Origin: Spirochaetaceae bacterium | GTDB lineage: Bacteria > Spirochaetota > Spirochaetia > DSM-2461 | Assembly (NCBI GenBank): GCA_029210985.1 | Contig: JARGFR010000012.1 | Span: 1 to 35,149, forward strand | Reading direction: 5' to 3' | Length of the DNA stretch: 35,149 bases | Notes under the pieces: generated by a model | What the model was told of the DNA's origin: nothing | Databases searched by the model: none | Seen by the model: the letters and a program-made list of their open reading frames with translations, nothing else | Made by a program: the position numbers and the translations under genes | Part shown: positions 16,598 through 25,236 of the stretch, piece by piece | Layout of the letters: each line of letters begins with the position of its first letter | Position numbering within the stretch: position 1 is the first letter of the stretch

Positions 16598-18000
16598 CCC
16601 ACGCTCCCTTCCATTTCCAGCTCTATCAATCGATTGAGCTCCACCGCATATTCCATGGGCAGCTGCTTCACCAGGGGATCCAGAAAACCGTTGACGATCA
16701 TCATGGACGCTTCCTCTTCGGAAAGCCCTCGAGCCATCAGATAGAAGAGCTGTTCCTCGCTGATTTTGCTCACCCGGGCCTCATGTTCCATGGACACATC
16801 ATCCGATTCAATTTCCATGTAGGGAAAGGTCTTGCTGATTGAAGTTTCGTCCAGAAGCAAAGCATCGCATTCCACATGGCTCTTCACGTTGTGCAGACCC
16901 TCAGCCACCTTGATGAGACCTCGATAAGTGGCGGTTCCGCCGTCCTTGCTGATGGATTTCGACGTGATGACGCTGGAGGTGTTTGATGCATGATGGACGA
17001 TTTTTCCGCCGGTATCCTGTTCCTGATTCTTCCCGCCGAAGGCGATGGAGAGCACCTCTCCATGCGCACCTTCGCCCATCAGGTACACGGCGGGATACTT
17101 CATGGTGCGTTTGGAGCCGATATTTCCGTCCACCCACTCCACAGTGGCGCCCTCTTTGGCTACGGCACGCTTGGTGACCAGATTGTAGACGTCTCCCGAC
17201 CAATTCTGAATGGTGGAGTACCGGACCCGAGCGCCCTTCTCCGCCACAATTTCCACCACCGCGCTATGAAGCGAATCGGTGGTGTAGACGGGAGCGGTAC
17301 AGCCCTCGATGTAATGCACGAAGCTGTTTTCATCCACAATAATCAGAGTGCGTTCGAATTGACCGAAGTTTTCCGAGTTGATGCGGAAATAGGCCTGGAG
17401 GGGAATCTCCACCTTCACATTGGGCGGCACATAAATGAAGCTCCCGCCCGACCAGACCGCCGAGTTGAGGGCGGCAAATTTGTTGTCGTTGAAAGGAATG
17501 ATGGTGCCGAAATATTTGCGAACGATGTCGGGGTGCTCGGCCACCGCCTGTTCGGGTGAGAGGAACAGCACGCCCTGATCCTCCAAGTTCTTATGGATGG
17601 AATGGTAAACCACCTCCGAATCGTATTGGGCTCCGACACCGGCCAAAAAGTTCTTTTCGGCTTCGGGGAGCCCCAGACGGTCGTAGGTTTCCAGAATGTC
17701 CGCGGGGAGATCTTTCCAGGAACTCACCGAAGACTGGGACGGCTTCGCGTAGTAAAAAATGTCCTCGAAATCGATATCGCTGATATCCGCTCCCCAGTCG
17801 GGCATGGATTTCCGGTGAAACGCCCTCAGGGCGCGGAGTCGGAATTCCAGCATCCATTCCGGCTCATTCTTCTGTGCGCTGATATTCCGCACCACCTCTT
17901 CACTCAGACCTTTGGCCGGCTTATAGACCGACTGGTCGGGGTAGGAGAAACCATACTGATAATCGCTTAATCCAGAAACGGGAATCTGTTCTTCACTCAT
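16594..18000 (-). CDS. sufB: SufB, Fe-S assembly scaffold subunit
   Basis: The 468-aa protein is a full-length SufB. It has the family opening ([26 protein letters not shown]), [58 protein letters not shown], the EGCTAPVY segment that supplies a conserved cysteine, and the C-terminal [28 protein letters not shown]. SufB receives sulfur from the SufS/SufU pair and assembles the nascent cluster with SufD and the ATPase SufC. Its ATG overlaps the sufC stop and its stop overlaps the sufD start, so all three scaffold genes are translationally coupled. Confidence 0.96.
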   Translation of the reverse strand: MSEEQIPVSGLSDYQYGFSYPDQSVYKPAKGLSEEVVRNISAQKNEPEWMLEFRLRALRAFHRKSMPDWGADISDIDFEDIFYYAKPSQSSVSSWKDLPADILETYDRLGLPEAEKNFLAGVGAQYDSEVVYHSIHKNLEDQGVLFLSPEQAVAEHPDIVRKYFGTIIPFNDNKFAALNSAVWSGGSFIYVPPNVKVEIPLQAYFRINSENFGQFERTLIIVDENSFVHYIEGCTAPVYTTDSLHSAVVEIVAEKGARVRYSTIQNWSGDVYNLVTKRAVAKEGATVEWVDGNIGSKRTMKYPAVYLMGEGAHGEVLSIAFGGKNQEQDTGGKIVHHASNTSSVITSKSISKDGGTATYRGLIKVAEGLHNVKSHVECDALLLDETSISKTFPYMEIESDDVSMEHEARVSKISEEQLFYLMARGLSEEEASMMIVNGFLDPLVKQLPMEYAVELNRLIELEMEGSVG

Positions 18001-18803
18001 GCCGAAACCCCCTGTGCAGGCGAGGGGTCACCGGCTGAACCGGCCGCCGCTTTGGGGTCCAGAGTCTCTTTCACCCAGTCATAACCCTTGGCCTCAAGTT
18101 CGTGGACGATGTCCGGCCCGCCGGAGAGAACGATTTGACCGTCTACCAGAACGTGAACCTTATCGGGTTTCACATAGTCCAGAATCCGCTGGTAATGGGT
18201 AATCACCAGAGCACCGAAACCCCGGCCCCGCATTTCGTTCACACCTTTGGCAACAACCTTCAGGGCGTCGATATCAAGCCCCGAGTCGGTTTCGTCCAAA
18301 ACGGAAAAACCCGGTTTGAGCATCAGCATCTGGAGAATCTCCATCCGTTTCTTCTCACCACCGGAAAATCCCTCATTCAGATATCGATTGATAAATTTCT
18401 GGTCAATGCCCATGAAATCCATCGCCGTCCGAAGCTCCTTGATGTAGGCGGTGACGTCGAATCGCCCTTCTTCTCCTCTTCTGAGTTCCACCGCACGTTT
18501 GAGAAACTTGCCCACGGTGATGCCCGGGACTTCAACGGGATATTGGAAAGCCAAGAAGAGTCCAGCCTGGGCGCGCTCATGGGCTTCCATTTCCGATAAA
18601 TTGATGTCGCCCATAGAAAAGGATCCGGCATTCACCTGGTATTGGGGATGACCGGCCAATACATTGGCCAGTGTGCTTTTTCCCGATCCGTTGGGGCCCA
18701 TCAGAGCATGGATTTCACCGTCCGGTACTTCGAGGGATATGCCCCGCAGGATTTCCTGATCCGGCAATCCGGCTTTCAAATTCTCTATTTTTAAGTTCAT
18801 CAT
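17997..18803 (-). CDS. sufC: SufC, ABC-type ATPase for Fe-S assembly
   Basis: The 268-aa protein is the SufC ATPase. It shows Walker [10 protein letters not shown] (36-44), the Q-loop FQYPVEVPG, the signature [15 protein letters not shown], Walker [15 protein letters not shown] and the switch His in ITHYQRIL. It drives conformational change of SufB and SufD. A tail of about 20 residues rich in Ala, Gly and Pro ([15 protein letters not shown]) extends past the usual end. Two tandem ATGs (18803 and 18800) follow a GAGGAG site; either could be used. The gene follows the sufT-like gene by nine bases. Confidence 0.96.
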   Translation of the reverse strand: MMNLKIENLKAGLPDQEILRGISLEVPDGEIHALMGPNGSGKSTLANVLAGHPQYQVNAGSFSMGDINLSEMEAHERAQAGLFLAFQYPVEVPGITVGKFLKRAVELRRGEEGRFDVTAYIKELRTAMDFMGIDQKFINRYLNEGFSGGEKKRMEILQMLMLKPGFSVLDETDSGLDIDALKVVAKGVNEMRGRGFGALVITHYQRILDYVKPDKVHVLVDGQIVLSGGPDIVHELEAKGYDWVKETLDPKAAAGSAGDPSPAQGVSA

Positions 18804-18812
18804 TCTACTCCT

Positions 18813-19118
18813 CTAGATGGGATATCCCATCAGTAATCGGGCATTTTCGCTCATCATGTTATGATCCCACGCCGGACTCCACACCAATTGGGTCCGCACA
18901 TCCGACACATCGGTCTGCTTTTTAATCTGCGATACGATGTCCGAAGTGATGACATCTCCCAGCGGACAGCCCGGATACGTCAGGGTGAAATCCACTTCCG
19001 CAATGTTGCCGTCCACAACTTGTGTCCGGTACACCAATCCCAAATCAACAATGTTCATGTTCAATTCCGGATCGATCACATCGTAAAGCGCATCTTTAAT
19101 CTCTTGATCTGTAGCCAC
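18813..19118 (-). CDS. SufT-like MIP18/DUF59 family Fe-S maturation protein
   Basis: The 101-aa protein is a MIP18/DUF59 domain: IDPELNMNIVDLGLVY (15-30), DFTLTYPGCPLGDVI with the conserved Cys51, and the LVWSPAWDHNMMSENAR end. Such proteins help deliver Fe-S clusters (SufT, PaaD, Cia2 relatives). The start is a GTG at 19118 with a GAGAGG site eight bases upstream. This start lies inside the 3' end of a 58-codon upstream ORF, so it may be translationally coupled to it. It is the first recognisable SUF component after the regulator in this operon. Confidence 0.88.
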   Translation of the reverse strand: MATDQEIKDALYDVIDPELNMNIVDLGLVYRTQVVDGNIAEVDFTLTYPGCPLGDVITSDIVSQIKKQTDVSDVRTQLVWSPAWDHNMMSENARLLMGYPI

Positions 19119-19272
19119 TGCCTAAACCTCTCATACCAGGTGTATTTCGCTGGTTCTCGCTGGAATTGCCGAAATGATGACAGGCAAAGCCGAAAATCGT
19201 TTCAGGCAATTCCACACCTGAGAACGCGAAATAGACCGTATTAGACGAAGCGTTCGCATCCTGACTCATCAT
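19096..19272 (-). CDS. Candidate 58-aa small protein between rrf2 and the sufT-like gene
   Basis: On the minus strand a tandem ATGATG (19272-19267) directly follows the TGA of rrf2 and is preceded by GGAG four bases upstream. The frame runs 58 codons to a TAA at 19098-19096 and overlaps the start of the sufT-like gene by 23 bases. The product begins MMSQDANASSNTVYFAFSGV and contains a Cys-His-His cluster (GFACHHFG); I recognise no family. The position and ribosome-binding site are good, but most of the coding sequence is occupied by a long palindrome. It could therefore be a true small protein, or a chance frame across an RNA hairpin. Confidence 0.4.
   Translation of the reverse strand: MMSQDANASSNTVYFAFSGVELPETIFGFACHHFGNSSENQRNTPGMRGLGSGYRSRD
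19143..19233. repeat. Large imperfect palindrome (hairpin of about 34 pairs)
   Basis: Left and right arms pair in blocks: TATTTCGC (19143-19150) with GCGAAATA (19226-19233); GTTCTC (19153-19158) with GAGAAC (19220-19225); GGAATTGCC (19162-19170) with GGCAATTCC (19205-19213); GAAATGAT (19171-19178) with ATCGTTTC (19196-19203, one G-T pair in one RNA orientation); and an inner GGC-AAA-GCC (19183-19191). Only a two-base bulge, one asymmetric internal loop and a single extra A interrupt the stem. No T-run follows, so it is not a standard terminator. It lies inside the SUF operon transcript between rrf2 and the sufT-like gene. Confidence 0.85.
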
Positions 19273-19713
19273 TCAACTCCTCGAACCGATGGCCTCGCCG
19301 GCAAGTTCCGAGCGGGCGAACTCGCCCAATGTGGTGTTCTCCACAAACTGCACCCACTTATTCTGGAACACCTGAATAATGGGTTTGATGGTGCATCCGC
19401 AGTCGTCCTGGACACAATGGCCCTCCTCAGTGAGACAATCGGCAATGCGCTCGTCTCCGCGAACGGCTCGTATCACTGCTCCGAGCTTCACGTCCATCGG
19501 CTCCATGGCGAGCCGGTATCCGCCTCGAGGACCTTTGACCGAATGTACGATTCCATGGGCACTGAGCTTCTGAAGGATTCGAGCCAATAACTTGAACGGG
19601 ATGGCGAACTGTTCCGACAGCTCTCTGGCGGACATCAGCGATTCACCGTCCCGGCGGGACATTTCCACCAGTGAAATCAGCGCGTATTCCATGTCCTTGT
19701 TGAATCGAAACAT
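19273..19713 (-). CDS. Rrf2 family Fe-S-sensing regulator (IscR/SufR-like)
   Basis: The 146-aa protein is an Rrf2-family repressor: an N-terminal winged helix (KDMEYALISLVEMSR, the recognition region QFAIPFKLLARILQKLSAHG and the wing VKGPRGGYRLAM), then a dimerisation helix. In the cluster loop Cys93, Cys100, Cys105 and Cys107 are present, with His99 beside them, which fits a [2Fe-2S] sensor of the IscR type. It heads the SUF operon, so it most likely represses it until clusters run short. An AAGGAG ribosome-binding site precedes the ATG. A near-perfect dyad overlaps its own -10, the natural place for autoregulation. Confidence 0.92.
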   Translation of the reverse strand: MFRFNKDMEYALISLVEMSRRDGESLMSARELSEQFAIPFKLLARILQKLSAHGIVHSVKGPRGGYRLAMEPMDVKLGAVIRAVRGDERIADCLTEEGHCVQDDCGCTIKPIIQVFQNKWVQFVENTTLGEFARSELAGEAIGSRS

Positions 19714-19722
19714 CGACGCTCC

Positions 19723-19749
19723 TTAATACCACCTTGTTGGTAGTATTAA
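19723..19749. promoter_or_regulatory. Dyad operator at the SUF operon start
   Basis: TTAATACCACC (19723-19733) and GGTAGTATTAA (19739-19749) form an 11-base inverted repeat with one mismatch around a five-base centre. It touches the -10 of the rrf2 promoter and covers the expected transcription start. It is the best candidate for the binding site of the Rrf2-family regulator encoded just downstream. Confidence 0.7.
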
Positions 19750-19776
19750 TATATCAACGAGCCGTAGGGAGGTCAA
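19748..19776 (-). promoter_or_regulatory. Promoter of the rrf2-SUF operon
   Basis: On the minus strand TTGACC (19776-19771) and TATATT (19753-19748) are separated by 17 bases, a near-consensus sigma-70 promoter reading into rrf2. The -35 lies within a long inverted repeat and the -10 touches the downstream dyad. Confidence 0.7.
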
Positions 19777-19813
19777 TATCTACTACTATTTTACTAGGAT
19801 ATAATTGACCTCC
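19768..19813. repeat. Perfect 10-bp inverted repeat spanning divergent -35 elements
   Basis: GGAGGTCAAT (19768-19777) is the exact reverse complement of ATTGACCTCC (19804-19813), with 26 bases between. Each arm contains a TTGACC that serves as the -35 of one of the two divergent promoters. The spacer is AT-rich with repeated TACTA-like steps. The arrangement could let one regulator act on both promoters, or reflect a duplicated upstream element. Confidence 0.75.
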
Positions 19814-19835
19814 GAAGGCACCGACGGTCTATACT
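19805..19835 (+). promoter_or_regulatory. Promoter of the NAD(P)H oxidoreductase gene, leaderless geometry
   Basis: TTGACC (19805-19810) is followed by TATACT (19830-19835) at 19 bases, or TCTATA (19828-19833) at 17. The -10 ends seven or nine bases before the ATG at 19843, with no Shine-Dalgarno between, so the mRNA should be leaderless or nearly so. Confidence 0.5.
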
Positions 19836-19842
19836 GATAAAT

Positions 19843-20454
19843 ATGGTGGCCATCATTCACGCCCATCCGGACCCTGATTCGTTCACATCCAGCTTGGCTG
19901 CGGCGGCGGCCGAGAGTCTGGCGTCATCGGGTTTGGAAACCCGTATCGTCGATCTCTACCGCGTCGGACTCTCTGATGATGAGTCAAAAAACGGCCCTTT
20001 CCCTCCGGTGATGGAAAATGACGAACTCCGTCGGAAAACAAGCTTCGATACCACGGTTCAGCGGCAGATGGACCTGGTGGAACGAGCGGACGGATATGTG
20101 ATTATCCATCCCGATTGGTGGGGAGGACCGCCGGCTGTACTCAAGGGATGGATAGATAGAGTGCTGAGGCCGGAGACGGCCTATGAACGGCCGGACGGCT
20201 TTGGGGACCGGGAACCCGCCGGACTGCTGATTGGGCGGCGGGCCTTGGTGGCCGTTCATGGAGACGGGGCCGATCCGGGTCCTCTGGAAGAATTCTGGGT
20301 CCGCAGGGTGTGGGGATTCTGCGGAGTCAGATCCGAGTTTCTATATATGCCCGAAGTGGCCAGAAGCCGAGTCGGGGACAGAGAGAATTTTACCCGTCTT
20401 CTCAGCCGGCGAGTTCTCGAATATTTCCACCTCTCGAACGGACCCGGTTCCTGA
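19843..20454 (+). CDS. Flavodoxin-fold NAD(P)H quinone oxidoreductase family protein
   Basis: The 203-aa protein has the NQO1/MdaB/YwrO-like flavodoxin fold. It shows IIHAHPDPDSFTSSLAAAAAESL at the N-terminus (FMN-phosphate region HPDPDSFT), DLVERADGYVIIHPDWWGGPPAVLKGWIDRVL (the conserved WW.PA..KGW pattern) and a C-terminal helix. Members transfer two electrons from NAD(P)H to quinones or other oxidants. It is divergent from the SUF regulator and shares that control region, hinting at joint response to oxidative or redox stress (inference). Its stop almost touches the convergent chemoreceptor gene. Confidence 0.88.
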   Translation: MVAIIHAHPDPDSFTSSLAAAAAESLASSGLETRIVDLYRVGLSDDESKNGPFPPVMENDELRRKTSFDTTVQRQMDLVERADGYVIIHPDWWGGPPAVLKGWIDRVLRPETAYERPDGFGDREPAGLLIGRRALVAVHGDGADPGPLEEFWVRRVWGFCGVRSEFLYMPEVARSRVGDRENFTRLLSRRVLEYFHLSNGPGS

Positions 20455-20456
20455 AA

Positions 20457-22292
20457 TCAGGTTTTGAACCGGCTTACACGACGTTCGAGTGTCGAGGCCA
20501 CTTCACCAAGCTGATCGGAACAGGACGTCAGGCGCTCTTCCAACTCCGCGGCCGTATTGGTGCGCTCATCTATCCCCATGCCCGCTTTGAAAGCGTCGTC
20601 CGAGGCTTGTTTGAGCGTCTCCATGACACTGCTGACCCCATCCGTTTCTGTGCGCATACGGCCGGCGTCATCCCGAAGGGCCTGGGAATGTTCCCGCAGG
20701 TCCAACATCGATTTCATGACTTCTTCCGCTCCGACTCCCAATTCGGCGACACCTGTCTCGATTTCCTGTAGCGAGTCCACCAGCTTGTCCATTTCGCTCT
20801 CCATGGATTCAAATATGGATGCGGTATCCCCGCCGAGACGGGAAGAGTTTTCGATGGAGTCGATGATTCCGCCCACCGCCTCGTTGATCCGTCGGGAATT
20901 CTCGCCGGTATTCTCGGCAAGTTTGTGGATTTCGTCGGCGACGACGGCAAAACCCCTGCCGGCATCCCCGGCGTGGGCCGCCTCGATGGCGGCGTTCATG
21001 GCAAGTAGATTTGTTTGATCGGCGACGGCACCGATCAGCTCGGTGATTTCCGTGATGGTGTTGATGCCTTTGTGGATTTGATTCACCGCCAGAAGAGTAC
21101 GGTCCAGATTCTCTCCGCCGTGCTGTGCATGTTCCACCAGAGACTTGGCGGCCACAAGCCGTTCGTGCGCCACATGATTGATGGTTTTAACCGACGCGGT
21201 CATCTGAGTGAGGGCGGCTGTGGATTCCTCGGACATGGCCGCCTGCTCGTCGATATGGGACACCACCGAAACAATGCCTCCGGTGAGGGAGTCCAGAAGT
21301 CCCTTGGCGGATTCCACCTCCCGGGTCATCACCTTCATACTCCTATCCACTTCCGTGGCATCAGTGCGTATGGAAATCAGGGCTTCGCCGGTTTGCCTGG
21401 TTGTGACGCCCAGAGAATCACCTGTCGATCTGGCCTCCATAACGGCAGATTTCAAACCCTCGGCCAAAGTGTGCAGATAGGAACGTGTCCGGTTGCAGCT
21501 GTCGATAAGTTCTCCGAACTCGTCCCGGCTCATGGTGGGCAGGGATTTTCCCTTCAGGCTGCCCTCGGCCAGATCCCGGGTGAAGTCCCTCACCGCCGAA
21601 AGCCTGTGGTTCACGCCCTTGGCCAAGAGGAAGTTATCCAGAACGACAAATACGAAGGCGAAGACAACAGTTGGAATAATGGCGGTGTTCAACCTGGCCA
21701 TGTCCTCCATACCGTGGATTCTCAAGGGAACCATCACCGCCATGATGACAAGAATGATGGAACCGATCGACGTGAAACCGGTGATGAGCAGATTGCGGGT
21801 CAGATAAGGCATTGATCTGTGCTTGTCGGAAAAGGGAAGATCCCAGGTGTAGAACTCCAATTCTTGAAGAAACAGGATGTAGAAGAACAGTGAGACCAGA
21901 AAGGTGAAAGACAGGCTGAACATCCACAGCTTTCCCGCTTCACCGACTCGATAGGCATCCACTGTGCTTTTCATGGCCAAACCAAAAACCAATGACAGGA
22001 GTATAGGCAGGTAGATGCTGAGCTTCTGGTAGACGATCATCGCCTTCTGTGCCGGTTCCATATCCTTTTCCGATCGGGATTGCATCCAGCGATTGATTTT
22101 TGCAAAGAAAACGGCACGGAGCAGGAAGGTCAGTCCGATTCCGACAGCCCAATATGCCATCATCACCGGCGATGTGAAAATTTGAAATAAATCGGCGGGC
22201 GCCGCGATCCCGAGAAGTCCCAGAAACCCGGAAGCCAGTGTGACACCGGCGGTCATGGTCAGAAAGTTATAGAGGATAATCTTGGTTCGCAA
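20457..22292 (-). CDS. Methyl-accepting chemotaxis-type protein with six-TM N-terminus
   Basis: The 611-aa protein has six predicted membrane segments (about 7-30, 42-64, 91-110, 121-143, 167-190 and 203-224) without a sizeable periplasmic domain. A HAMP-like region follows (about 225-275), and then a long coiled-coil methyl-accepting domain with the conserved hairpin tip [21 protein letters not shown] / [17 protein letters not shown]. The tip should contact CheA and CheW. Sensing is likely in or at the membrane, for example of membrane energy state or a lipid-soluble signal (inference). No CheR-tethering pentapeptide is seen at the end (ERRVSRFKT). The start is a TTG at 22292 with GGAGG six bases upstream. 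It is monocistronic. Confidence 0.93.
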   Translation of the reverse strand: MRTKIILYNFLTMTAGVTLASGFLGLLGIAAPADLFQIFTSPVMMAYWAVGIGLTFLLRAVFFAKINRWMQSRSEKDMEPAQKAMIVYQKLSIYLPILLSLVFGLAMKSTVDAYRVGEAGKLWMFSLSFTFLVSLFFYILFLQELEFYTWDLPFSDKHRSMPYLTRNLLITGFTSIGSIILVIMAVMVPLRIHGMEDMARLNTAIIPTVVFAFVFVVLDNFLLAKGVNHRLSAVRDFTRDLAEGSLKGKSLPTMSRDEFGELIDSCNRTRSYLHTLAEGLKSAVMEARSTGDSLGVTTRQTGEALISIRTDATEVDRSMKVMTREVESAKGLLDSLTGGIVSVVSHIDEQAAMSEESTAALTQMTASVKTINHVAHERLVAAKSLVEHAQHGGENLDRTLLAVNQIHKGINTITEITELIGAVADQTNLLAMNAAIEAAHAGDAGRGFAVVADEIHKLAENTGENSRRINEAVGGIIDSIENSSRLGGDTASIFESMESEMDKLVDSLQEIETGVAELGVGAEEVMKSMLDLREHSQALRDDAGRMRTETDGVSSVMETLKQASDDAFKAGMGIDERTNTAAELEERLTSCSDQLGEVASTLERRVSRFKT

Positions 22293-22374
22293 TGAAGGCC
22301 TCCAGTGCCGTTGTGTGAATCATTAATGTCCATTCATTGTATTTCCGACGACCGATGATATCAACAATTAAGCC

Positions 22375-22403
22375 TTGAACGCCCGAAGAGCTCATGGGAT
22401 GAT
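22375..22403 (+). promoter_or_regulatory. Possible leaderless promoter of the capA-like gene
   Basis: TTGAAC (22375-22380) and GATGAT (22398-22403) are 17 bases apart. The weak -10 ends six bases before the ATG at 22410 and no Shine-Dalgarno is present, the same geometry as the promoters at 7805 and 28034. Confidence 0.35.
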
Positions 22404-22409
22404 GTCGAA

Positions 22410-23651
22410 ATGACCCGTTTCCCGGAAAAACTACTCCTCTCCACCATTGTGGCGGTTGCGGCACTCATTGTCCCGAAACAAGCCGGCGGCCAGACATTGG
22501 GGTTCGTCGGGGATGTCATGATTCACAGCAGTCAGCTCCGCCGGGCTTGGCTGGGGGAAGATGATAGGGGAGTCGACTCGGGGTATGATTTCACACCGAC
22601 ATTCGAGTGGTTCGCCCCCTATCTGCTCACTCCCGATTTGATGCTGGGAAACCTTGAAACCACCTTCGGCGGACCGAATTCGGCACTGGTAACCGATGAG
22701 AAGTACGCTTTCCGTGAGTACCAGGCCTACCCCACTTTCACCACACCGGACTCCCTGGCCTCCGCCTTGAAAGCGGCCGGATTTGATGTGATGGTGACGG
22801 CCAACAATCATAGTATGGATTCGGGCCTTGGTGGTGCGGCACGGACTCTGACCGTTCTGAAAGAAGAGGGATTGGAAGCCACCGGCACATCCCGGTCCGG
22901 CAGGCCCGTGCCCTGGCGCGGACGTGTCGGAGATTTTAACCTGAGCGTTCTGGCCTGGACGGCATCGGTGAACGGACTGATTGCGTCCCGGGGCATGGAG
23001 GCCATCAACGTTTTCAACGCCAGGGGACATGACGGAAGACTGGAGGAGATGCTGAATGACATTCGGGCCGAGGCCGAACGGCAGCCGGACCTGGTGATTC
23101 TATTCATTCATTGGGGCCACGAATATATGGAGGAACCCGACCAGTACCAGAAGAACCTGGCCGTACTCGCCGTGGACGCCGGTGCCGACGTGATTATCGG
23201 ATCTCATCCCCACGTACTGCAGCCCATCGAACGACGCATTGTCCGACGAGATGGTGAGCCGGATAATCCCCGTGAGGTTTTCATCGCCTGGTCCATGGGC
23301 AATTTTGTCTCTTCACAGAAGCACCGTGATAACTCCAGGGAATGGGTGGACGGTTCAATGCTGCTCAATCTGGAGCTGGGACGGGACAATACCGGACGGG
23401 CCCGGGTATCCGCGGCAACCGGAGTGCCTCTATACGTTCGCTGGAGCTCCGAAAATATCCGAGTCCTGGCCGTTGCCGACGGTCTGACGGACGGGGGTAG
23501 GGATCGTTACGGACTCAGCGACTATGACATCGACCGGATGACGGCACTGGAGGCCTGGGTGCCCGGCCAATTCACACGGTACCTGGGCTCACTCCCCGCC
23601 CGGCGTGTCGGCGCCGGCTGGCGGGTGGAGTTTCCTTCGATGAACCGATGA
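22410..23651 (+). CDS. CapA-like metallophosphatase-fold protein (polyglutamate synthesis family)
   Basis: The 413-aa protein belongs to the CapA/PgsA family (calcineurin-like fold). It has an N-terminal hydrophobic export segment (LLLSTIVAVAALIVPKQAGG), then the family metal motifs: LGFVGDVMIH (Asp35), LMLGNLETTFGG, VMVTANNHSMDSGLGG, LFIHWGHEY and ADVIIGSHPHVLQPIE. These positions hold metal-binding Asp, Asn and His in the fold. Members are linked with export or anchoring of poly-gamma-glutamate, and some act as phosphodiesterases; here there are no capB or capC partners, so the function is open. It is convergent with the carboxyltransferase gene with a three-base gap. Confidence 0.88.
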   Translation: MTRFPEKLLLSTIVAVAALIVPKQAGGQTLGFVGDVMIHSSQLRRAWLGEDDRGVDSGYDFTPTFEWFAPYLLTPDLMLGNLETTFGGPNSALVTDEKYAFREYQAYPTFTTPDSLASALKAAGFDVMVTANNHSMDSGLGGAARTLTVLKEEGLEATGTSRSGRPVPWRGRVGDFNLSVLAWTASVNGLIASRGMEAINVFNARGHDGRLEEMLNDIRAEAERQPDLVILFIHWGHEYMEEPDQYQKNLAVLAVDAGADVIIGSHPHVLQPIERRIVRRDGEPDNPREVFIAWSMGNFVSSQKHRDNSREWVDGSMLLNLELGRDNTGRARVSAATGVPLYVRWSSENIRVLAVADGLTDGGRDRYGLSDYDIDRMTALEAWVPGQFTRYLGSLPARRVGAGWRVEFPSMNR

Positions 23652-23654
23652 AAA

Positions 23655-25217
23655 TCAGAGGGGCATACACCCGTGTTTCTTGGCGGGCAGCATGTCTTTT
23701 TTCTCCGCCAGGATTTCCAGAGCTTTGATAATCTTCGGACGAGTTTCCCCGGGGATGATGACACTGTCGACATATCCTTTTTCGGCGGCCCGGTATGGGT
23801 TCGAAAAATGGTTCTCGTATTCTATCTCTTTTTCCTTGATATAGGCTTCCGGGTTTCCTGATTGATCCGCGTCTTTCTTGAAGATGATTTCCGCGGCACC
23901 ACGAGCACCCATCACCGCGATTTCGGCACTGGGCCATGCATAAACCACATCACCTCTTAGGTGACGGCTGTTCATGATGATATATGCGCCGCCATACGCT
24001 TTTCGAAGGATCACCGTCACCTTGGGAACGGTCGCTTCAGCATAAGCGTAGAGCAGTTTGGCGCCATGGCGGATAATTCCACGATGCTCCTGATCCGTCC
24101 CGGGCATAAATCCGGGAACATCGACAAAGGTGATCAGAGGTATGTTGAAAGCGTCACAGAACCTGATGAAGCGCGCGGCCTTCACCGATGCATCGATATC
24201 CAAAACCCCGGCTTTGACATTCGGCTGATTGGCCACGACGCCCACCGGCCGGCCGTTCATCCGACAGAATCCGATGACAATATTGGGAGCGTACTTCTCG
24301 GAAATCTCAAAAAACACTCCGGAGTCCACCACTTCATTGACGACATCTCGGACATCGTAAGGTTTGTGGTTGTCCTCCGGAACAATATCGGCAATTTTGG
24401 GCGAGACACGGTCCCATTTGTCCGCCGGCGGGCTGTAGGGCGGCTGCTTGGTGTTGTTCGAAGGCAGATAAGAAAGGATGCGCCGAATGGCAAACAGAGC
24501 CTTTTGATCGTTGTCTGAAAGAATATGAGCCACACCGCTCTTGGTACCATGGACGTTGGCTCCCCCGAGCTGGGAAGAACTGACATCCTCATAAATGACG
24601 CTCTTCACCACCTTCGGCCCGGTGACGAACATATAGCTGTTTGATTGAGTCATGACGACAAAATCCTGGATGGCCGGAGAGTAGACCGCCCCGCCGGCGC
24701 ATGGTCCGAGGATTGCCGTAATCTGAGGAATCACACCGGAATTCATGACATTTCGGAGGAAAATATCCCCATATCCGGCCAGGGAGTCGATGCCGTCCTG
24801 GACTCGGGCGCCTCCGGAATCATTCAGTGCAATAATCGGGACACCGGCCTTCACCGCCATGTCCATCACCTTGCAGATTTTCGCCGCATGGGTTTTGGAA
24901 AGGGATCCGCCGTTGACCGTGAAATCCTGGGCATAGAGGTAGACAAAACGTCCGTCTACCTTGGCGCTGCCCGTCACAACACCGTCACCCAGAAAGCTTT
25001 GCTTTTCACTGCCGAATGCACTGGTTTCCGGCAGCCGGAACATATCAAGTTCCTCAAACGAGCCGGAATCCACCAGTTCCGCGATTCGTTCCCGAGCCGA
25101 AAGTTTTCCTTTCTCGTGCTGTTTCTCGATTCGCTGTATTCCGCCGCCCTGAAGAGCTTGGGTCAACTTGGTCTGCAGCACGACAAACTCGTGACTGTCT
25201 AATCGCTTCTTTCCCAT
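23655..25217 (-). CDS. Acyl-CoA (propionyl/methylmalonyl-CoA) carboxyltransferase subunit
   Basis: The 520-aa protein is a carboxyltransferase of the propionyl-CoA carboxylase beta / methylmalonyl-CoA decarboxylase alpha family. Markers are GGSLSKTHAAKICKVMD, NDSGGARVQDGIDSLAGYG, GPCAGGAVYSPAIQDF, FVDVPGFMPGTDQEHRGII, and ILRKAYGGAYIIM followed by WPSAEIAVMGARGA; these line the acyl-CoA and biotin sites. No biotin carboxylase or biotin-carrier gene is in the window, so whether it carboxylates propionyl-CoA or decarboxylates methylmalonyl-CoA cannot be told. It starts 19 bases after the acylating aldehyde dehydrogenase in the same operon, which would supply an acyl-CoA. A GGAGC site precedes the ATG. 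Confidence 0.92.
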   Translation of the reverse strand: MGKKRLDSHEFVVLQTKLTQALQGGGIQRIEKQHEKGKLSARERIAELVDSGSFEELDMFRLPETSAFGSEKQSFLGDGVVTGSAKVDGRFVYLYAQDFTVNGGSLSKTHAAKICKVMDMAVKAGVPIIALNDSGGARVQDGIDSLAGYGDIFLRNVMNSGVIPQITAILGPCAGGAVYSPAIQDFVVMTQSNSYMFVTGPKVVKSVIYEDVSSSQLGGANVHGTKSGVAHILSDNDQKALFAIRRILSYLPSNNTKQPPYSPPADKWDRVSPKIADIVPEDNHKPYDVRDVVNEVVDSGVFFEISEKYAPNIVIGFCRMNGRPVGVVANQPNVKAGVLDIDASVKAARFIRFCDAFNIPLITFVDVPGFMPGTDQEHRGIIRHGAKLLYAYAEATVPKVTVILRKAYGGAYIIMNSRHLRGDVVYAWPSAEIAVMGARGAAEIIFKKDADQSGNPEAYIKEKEIEYENHFSNPYRAAEKGYVDSVIIPGETRPKIIKALEILAEKKDMLPAKKHGCMPL

Positions 25218-25236
25218 TTTGAGCTCCGCTATGACA

